From Gremmenia infestans (Eukaryota > Ascomycota > Leotiomycetes > Helotiales > Hamatocanthoscyphaceae): 64,000 nt of DNA. Below, one piece after another: positions 60,650 to 64,000 of this stretch; positions within the stretch are counted from its first letter, which is position 1, and every line of letters starts with the position of its first letter. Location: the NCBI GenBank assembly GCA_032629725.1, contig JAFEVB010000015.1:1302001-1366000 (forward strand). Reading direction: 5' to 3'. The notes beneath the pieces were generated by a model. That model saw only the letters and a list, made by a program, of their open reading frames with translations, made no database searches and was not told where the DNA came from. A program made the translations under genes and the position numbers.

Positions 60650-63600
60650 CTACTGGAGCATGGAGTCAAGACTCTCACCCAATACAGCCTCAATCTTTAC
60701 AATCCAGCGGTGAGTCTCCTTCTCCACAACCTCATCATCATCCTCCTGCAGCTCGCTAATAAACGGTAACATTTCAGGTAGCATAGACAACCATTCCTCG
60801 CCAAGTCTGCCTGTCAGTTCCTGCTCGCACCTCACCGCGGCAAATCTGACACTGGAATTTTCTGAGCGCATGTGCTTCAGAATGGCCCCGTTCAGCTCTT
60901 TGTGGTGGTCTGACGAATCGGCGGCAGCGGCGAGCTCAACAATTGCCGGCACTAATTCTTCAATCAAAGGAAGCGACGAGCCATGAGCAAATTGTGCGCA
61001 TAGTACAGGAGCGACCGCGCTGAAATGGGTTGGTGATTGCCAGAAGTCGTCTTGATCGTGCTCGAAACATTTTACTAGTGTTCGGAGAACCTTTGTCCAC
61101 AGATCTTTCGATGCTTCATCTTTGGGGTTTACAGTCTTCAGGACTTCCACTGCATTGTCAAGCAAGTAGGTGGCGTAGCTCGTCACTATCGACTTGAGGT
61201 TGTCGAAGAACATAGCCATGAAACCGTATATGCTTTGCAAACGCATGTTTCTTCCCGCTTTATCCTTCTTAGGTAATGAAGATGTCCACTCGATGAGGTT
61301 GGCGAAGATAGGTCTGAATGTGGCATCGTTGAATTTGTAGATCATTTTAATTGCCACCTCGTTGATCTCCGCCTCGATTTCTGAAATAATCTCGGGAGAA
61401 GAGTCGTTCTCGGCCTCAGTCCACTGCCTTCTGAGGTCAAAGGCATTTTGGAAAATTCTGGCAAGGATAGTCGAGTACTTAGTGACAACACTCTTGGGGT
61501 GTTTGTCAATAGAAATGTTGAGAATCTCAACATACTCTCGGAGTGCCTGTTTTGGTGTAAGTAAAAGATCGGTACGCTTTTGAAAGGAACTTACTAATGA
61601 TCCTTGTGTCACAGCCTGTGACCAATTTTTCTCCAGAGCCCCAAACATGCTCTTCGCATCAATCTGCTTGGCGGCAAGTTGCAAACACTGGACTCTGCTC
61701 TCATCCGCTTCATCTTCCAGATCCGCCTCTGCAGATATATTGGATATTTGCAGGAGCTTGTCCAGGTACCCGCCTGATACCATATATGGTAGATGGTGTA
61801 CTAAAGAACTGATGAACGCATACCCAGCATTGTGCAATTTCTGACCTTCGGCATCCATCTTAACACTCGCTTCCATGTACTCCAACGCTTTAGGGATTGC
61901 GGATGGGAGCACCGAGACGATGCCTTCCTTGAGGATTTCGACTAATGACGCGAGACAAAGCAAGGCCATGACTCGGAGACGGCTGTCTGCTTGACCCAGG
62001 CAATGGCTGCTAGCAATTGTTTCTGCTGCCGCTGAAACAGCTTCGAGGTCTTTCTTCCCATACTTTTCGGCAATCTTGTCCACACAAGCCACAGCGGTAT
62101 GCTTGTAAAGAACATCCTTGGACTCACGAATAATTGCTGTAAGTTGAGGCAGAAAGCCAAGCATTGCGACCCGTGATACGGCATCCGAAGGATTCTCCTG
62201 GTCGATACGGACTTCCAGTGAGCGTAAGATTTTCCTCCGCAAAGATTCGTTGGGTCTATCAAGCAGGCCTTCAACAGACTTTACAAATTCGCTGGTAGAT
62301 AACAAGCCTAATAAGCTCTCTAGGACATCGCCACAAGTACCGTGTAGACGCTTTTGGCCCTTCAACAAATCTGCCAATGCCAAGAGACTCTCTAAAAGTG
62401 TCGAGTATAGGTCTCGAACCCTTGCCGCGTCCATATCATCCTGCTCGAGTATCTTCCCAGTCTGTGCAATCAATCGTTTTTGAGAGAGAATCTCCGGCAA
62501 TAGAGAGAGTTCGATAAAGGCAATTTCATGCGGATCAGACAGTCCCTCATCATTGGCGTTCAATAACACGGAAGAGTAAGTTGGCTTAGGCTTCAGGACA
62601 TCTTTTACGAGATCGAGATATCTAGCAACTGAGTGTAGGTGAATTTCGACACTGAAAGAGCCCGATAACTCCACCGCAAACGTCTTGATGCTCTCTATTG
62701 CGCCGTATTTGTCTACGAGCATTGCTAAGAGCGCAAATAGGAAATCTTCAGCGCCCAGGGTCTGGACTAAAGACGTGAAGAGACCCTTTCGACGATGTGC
62801 AGGAATATGTTCGTATGCCGCAACAAAGCTTAGAAGAAGCTCGGCAGCACCAGTCACCAAGTCCCCCTTATCTTTCCTGAGTGAAGATATTAAAGGCGGG
62901 ATAACCTCGCGAATCGTTTGGCTTATCACATGCGCAGAGTAGTCGTCGTTCTGTCTCAGAACTGAGTTGCCCATAAACGTGAAAATAGGCATAACGCTGT
63001 GGAGCACCAATTCAGGAGCAGTGTCTGCTAGAGAAGCAATAAGAAGCAATGCGGCGTTTTGAACTTGTGGGCTTGCGGTCTTCTGGATACAGTCAACAAG
63101 TAAGTCTGCACGTACAGCCGATCGATCCAGTTTAATAGCTGGATTTGCTTTGCACGCTTGCAGGATAGATAGAAGACTGCTCAGCGCCAGACCTTGTAAG
63201 TAAGCAAGTTCCGATGACACCTGAGCTTTAAAATGCTGAAGCTCCGCCAGCACAGTAAAAAGACCCCTCAAGAGCTCAGGATGTGTGCCTGGGTTGGAGC
63301 TATCGACCAGTTGCAAAATAAAGGTTACTTTTCTGATAGCAGCAGTAAGTTGCTTCGAGTCCTGAAGAGGGGTTCGGGCTACTTCTCCATGGCTAGTTCG
63401 TCGTCGTTTGGAAGCAGGAGGCTTATCTGCTAGCTTGGCAGCGGTAGGAAGTTGGTCAAGGAAGGTTGAAAGAATGTCGGTAGACAGTGGCATTTTGCTC
63501 AGAAGTTCGGTCGACATTTGCGAGGCAAGTTGTTGATCTTCATTGAGTTGTTCCGATGCAGATTGGGCAGAGTCCATCAGCATCTGGGCTGTACTTAACT

Positions 63601-64000
63601 TAAACTCGCCATTTAGCGATGGCCAGATAGTCTGTATCCTTTTAAAGACAGCCTTCAGTAGCAGATGTCTACCTGTGGCCACCTCTCCGTTCACTACGCG
63701 GGCAAGGTAGTTGAGACCCTCCTTGTCGTTTGCAGTGATAGTCGCAATCATCTGATCATCAAATTCAGCTAGGTCGATTTGCTCTTCTTGGCAGTGTGTC
63801 AACAATTCTGATAGGTCAACAGCACCAAATCTCTCGAGGGCTGGGAGCAGAAATTTCGTGCGCGTTGCTCCTGCTACACTTCGAACTTGATTTAGAGACG
63901 CGAGAAGTCTTAGCTTCACAGAGAACGTAGGTGTATGAAGAACATGGGACGCTAGGAATGCCATGATAGATGTTCGTAAAGCTTGCGGAATCCGCCCAGA
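60650..64000 (-). CDS. UTP10: U3 snoRNP / SSU processome protein Utp10 (HEATR1), C-terminal part
   Basis: Large nucleolar HEAT-repeat scaffold of the small-subunit processome, needed for 18S rRNA maturation and rDNA transcription. About 1100 codons are present, and the frame is still open at the right edge, where no start codon is required, so the N-terminal third lies outside. The sequence is leucine-rich HEAT-type helices. The last 200 residues (FDLRRQWTEAENDSSPEI, then MFFDNLKSIVTSYATYLLDN, and the end HRWIVKIEAVLGESLDSMLQ) match the BP28CT domain and C-terminus of Utp10. A 48-nt intron at 61594-61547 (GTAAGT...ACACCAAAACAG) contains no stop and keeps frame. Removing it joins VTQGSL to ALREYVEILNISIDKHPKSV, which fits the family better. 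Confidence 0.93.
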   Translation of the reverse strand, partial: SGRIPQALRTSIMAFLASHVLHTPTFSVKLRLLASLNQVRSVAGATRTKFLLPALERFGAVDLSELLTHCQEEQIDLAEFDDQMIATITANDKEGLNYLARVVNGEVATGRHLLLKAVFKRIQTIWPSLNGEFKLSTAQMLMDSAQSASEQLNEDQQLASQMSTELLSKMPLSTDILSTFLDQLPTAAKLADKPPASKRRRTSHGEVARTPLQDSKQLTAAIRKVTFILQLVDSSNPGTHPELLRGLFTVLAELQHFKAQVSSELAYLQGLALSSLLSILQACKANPAIKLDRSAVRADLLVDCIQKTASPQVQNAALLLIASLADTAPELVLHSVMPIFTFMGNSVLRQNDDYSAHVISQTIREVIPPLISSLRKDKGDLVTGAAELLLSFVAAYEHIPAHRRKGLFTSLVQTLGAEDFLFALLAMLVDKYGAIESIKTFAVELSGSFSVEIHLHSVARYLDLVKDVLKPKPTYSSVLLNANDEGLSDPHEIAFIELSLLPEILSQKRLIAQTGKILEQDDMDAARVRDLYSTLLESLLALADLLKGQKRLHGTCGDVLESLLGLLSTSEFVKSVEGLLDRPNESLRRKILRSLEVRIDQENPSDAVSRVAMLGFLPQLTAIIRESKDVLYKHTAVACVDKIAEKYGKKDLEAVSAAAETIASSHCLGQADSRLRVMALLCLASLVEILKEGIVSVLPSAIPKALEYMEASVKMDAEGQKLHNAGYAFISSLVHHLPYMVSGGYLDKLLQISNISAEADLEDEADESRVQCLQLAAKQIDAKSMFGALEKNWSQAVTQGSLVSSFQKRTDLLLTPKQALREYVEILNISIDKHPKSVVTKYSTILARIFQNAFDLRRQWTEAENDSSPEIISEIEAEINEVAIKMIYKFNDATFRPIFANLIEWTSSLPKKDKAGRNMRLQSIYGFMAMFFDNLKSIVTSYATYLLDNAVEVLKTVNPKDEASKDLWTKVLRTLVKCFEHDQDDFWQSPTHFSAVAPVLCAQFAHGSSLPLIEELVPAIVELAAAADSSDHHKELNGAILKHMRSENSSVRFAAVRCEQELTGRLGEEWLSMLPEMLPFISELQEDDDEVVEKETHRWIVKIEAVLGESLDSMLQ

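Overview
The window is nuclear DNA of a filamentous ascomycete, most likely of the Leotiomycetes/Sordariomycetes type. It carries 22 protein genes. Most are broken by one to five short introns of about 45-120 nt with GTATGT/GTAAGT-like donors, CTAAC/CTGAC-like branch sites and CAG/TAG acceptors. The proteins are typical of Pezizomycotina: two Zn2Cys6 regulators, a DUF4045/gelsolin-repeat protein, Rdh54, Utp10, Drs1, Kap104 and an App1-type lipid phosphatase. I saw no tRNA, rRNA, transposon, CRISPR or prokaryotic feature. The class-level assignment is inference; the exon structures were worked out by hand from splice signals and family conservation.

Layout. 1-3.3 kb: 5' part of a UCH37-type deubiquitinase and a Zn2Cys6 regulator, both minus. 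3.3-10.4 kb: about 7 kb without a recognisable gene, rich in simple repeats and GTAC-core motifs. 10.4-15.2 kb: Kap104 transportin and a PAC4-like proteasome chaperone. 15.8-20.2 kb: a small metabolic patch with a MetX-like alpha/beta hydrolase, a flavin-reductase-like protein and an SDR oxidoreductase. 20.4-28.2 kb: carnosine-type N-methyltransferase, poly(A) polymerase and App1-like phosphatidate phosphatase. 29.3-33.6 kb: a Cys-rich single-pass membrane protein and a second Zn2Cys6 regulator. 34.5-40.6 kb: gelsolin-repeat protein and the Arl2 GTPase. 42.5-50.9 kb: a GNAT acetyltransferase with a new-looking 25-residue repeat, the Drs1 helicase and a DENND11/Anr2-like protein. 51.4-59.4 kb: Sec63, Rdh54 and a secreted serine carboxypeptidase. 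59.9-64 kb: APRT and the 3' part of UTP10.

Most genes are single-copy housekeeping functions: ribosome biogenesis (Drs1, Utp10), nuclear import (Kap104), mRNA 3' processing (Pap1), ER translocation (Sec63), recombination (Rdh54), tubulin cofactor control (Arl2), purine salvage (APRT), and proteasome assembly and deubiquitination (PAC4, UCH37). They do not form one pathway. Only the 15.8-20.2 kb patch looks like a possible functional group, and that is inference.

The most useful observations are these. Three genes (N-methyltransferase, GNAT, serine carboxypeptidase) each appear to carry one extra base relative to the frame conserved in the family. Three genes contain micro-exons of 14, 17 and 19 nt. 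The App1-like gene lacks an in-frame upstream ATG, and its start codon may be assembled by splicing. The GNAT protein has an LPHM-type tandem repeat, and a coding-like stretch without a gene model lies upstream of it.
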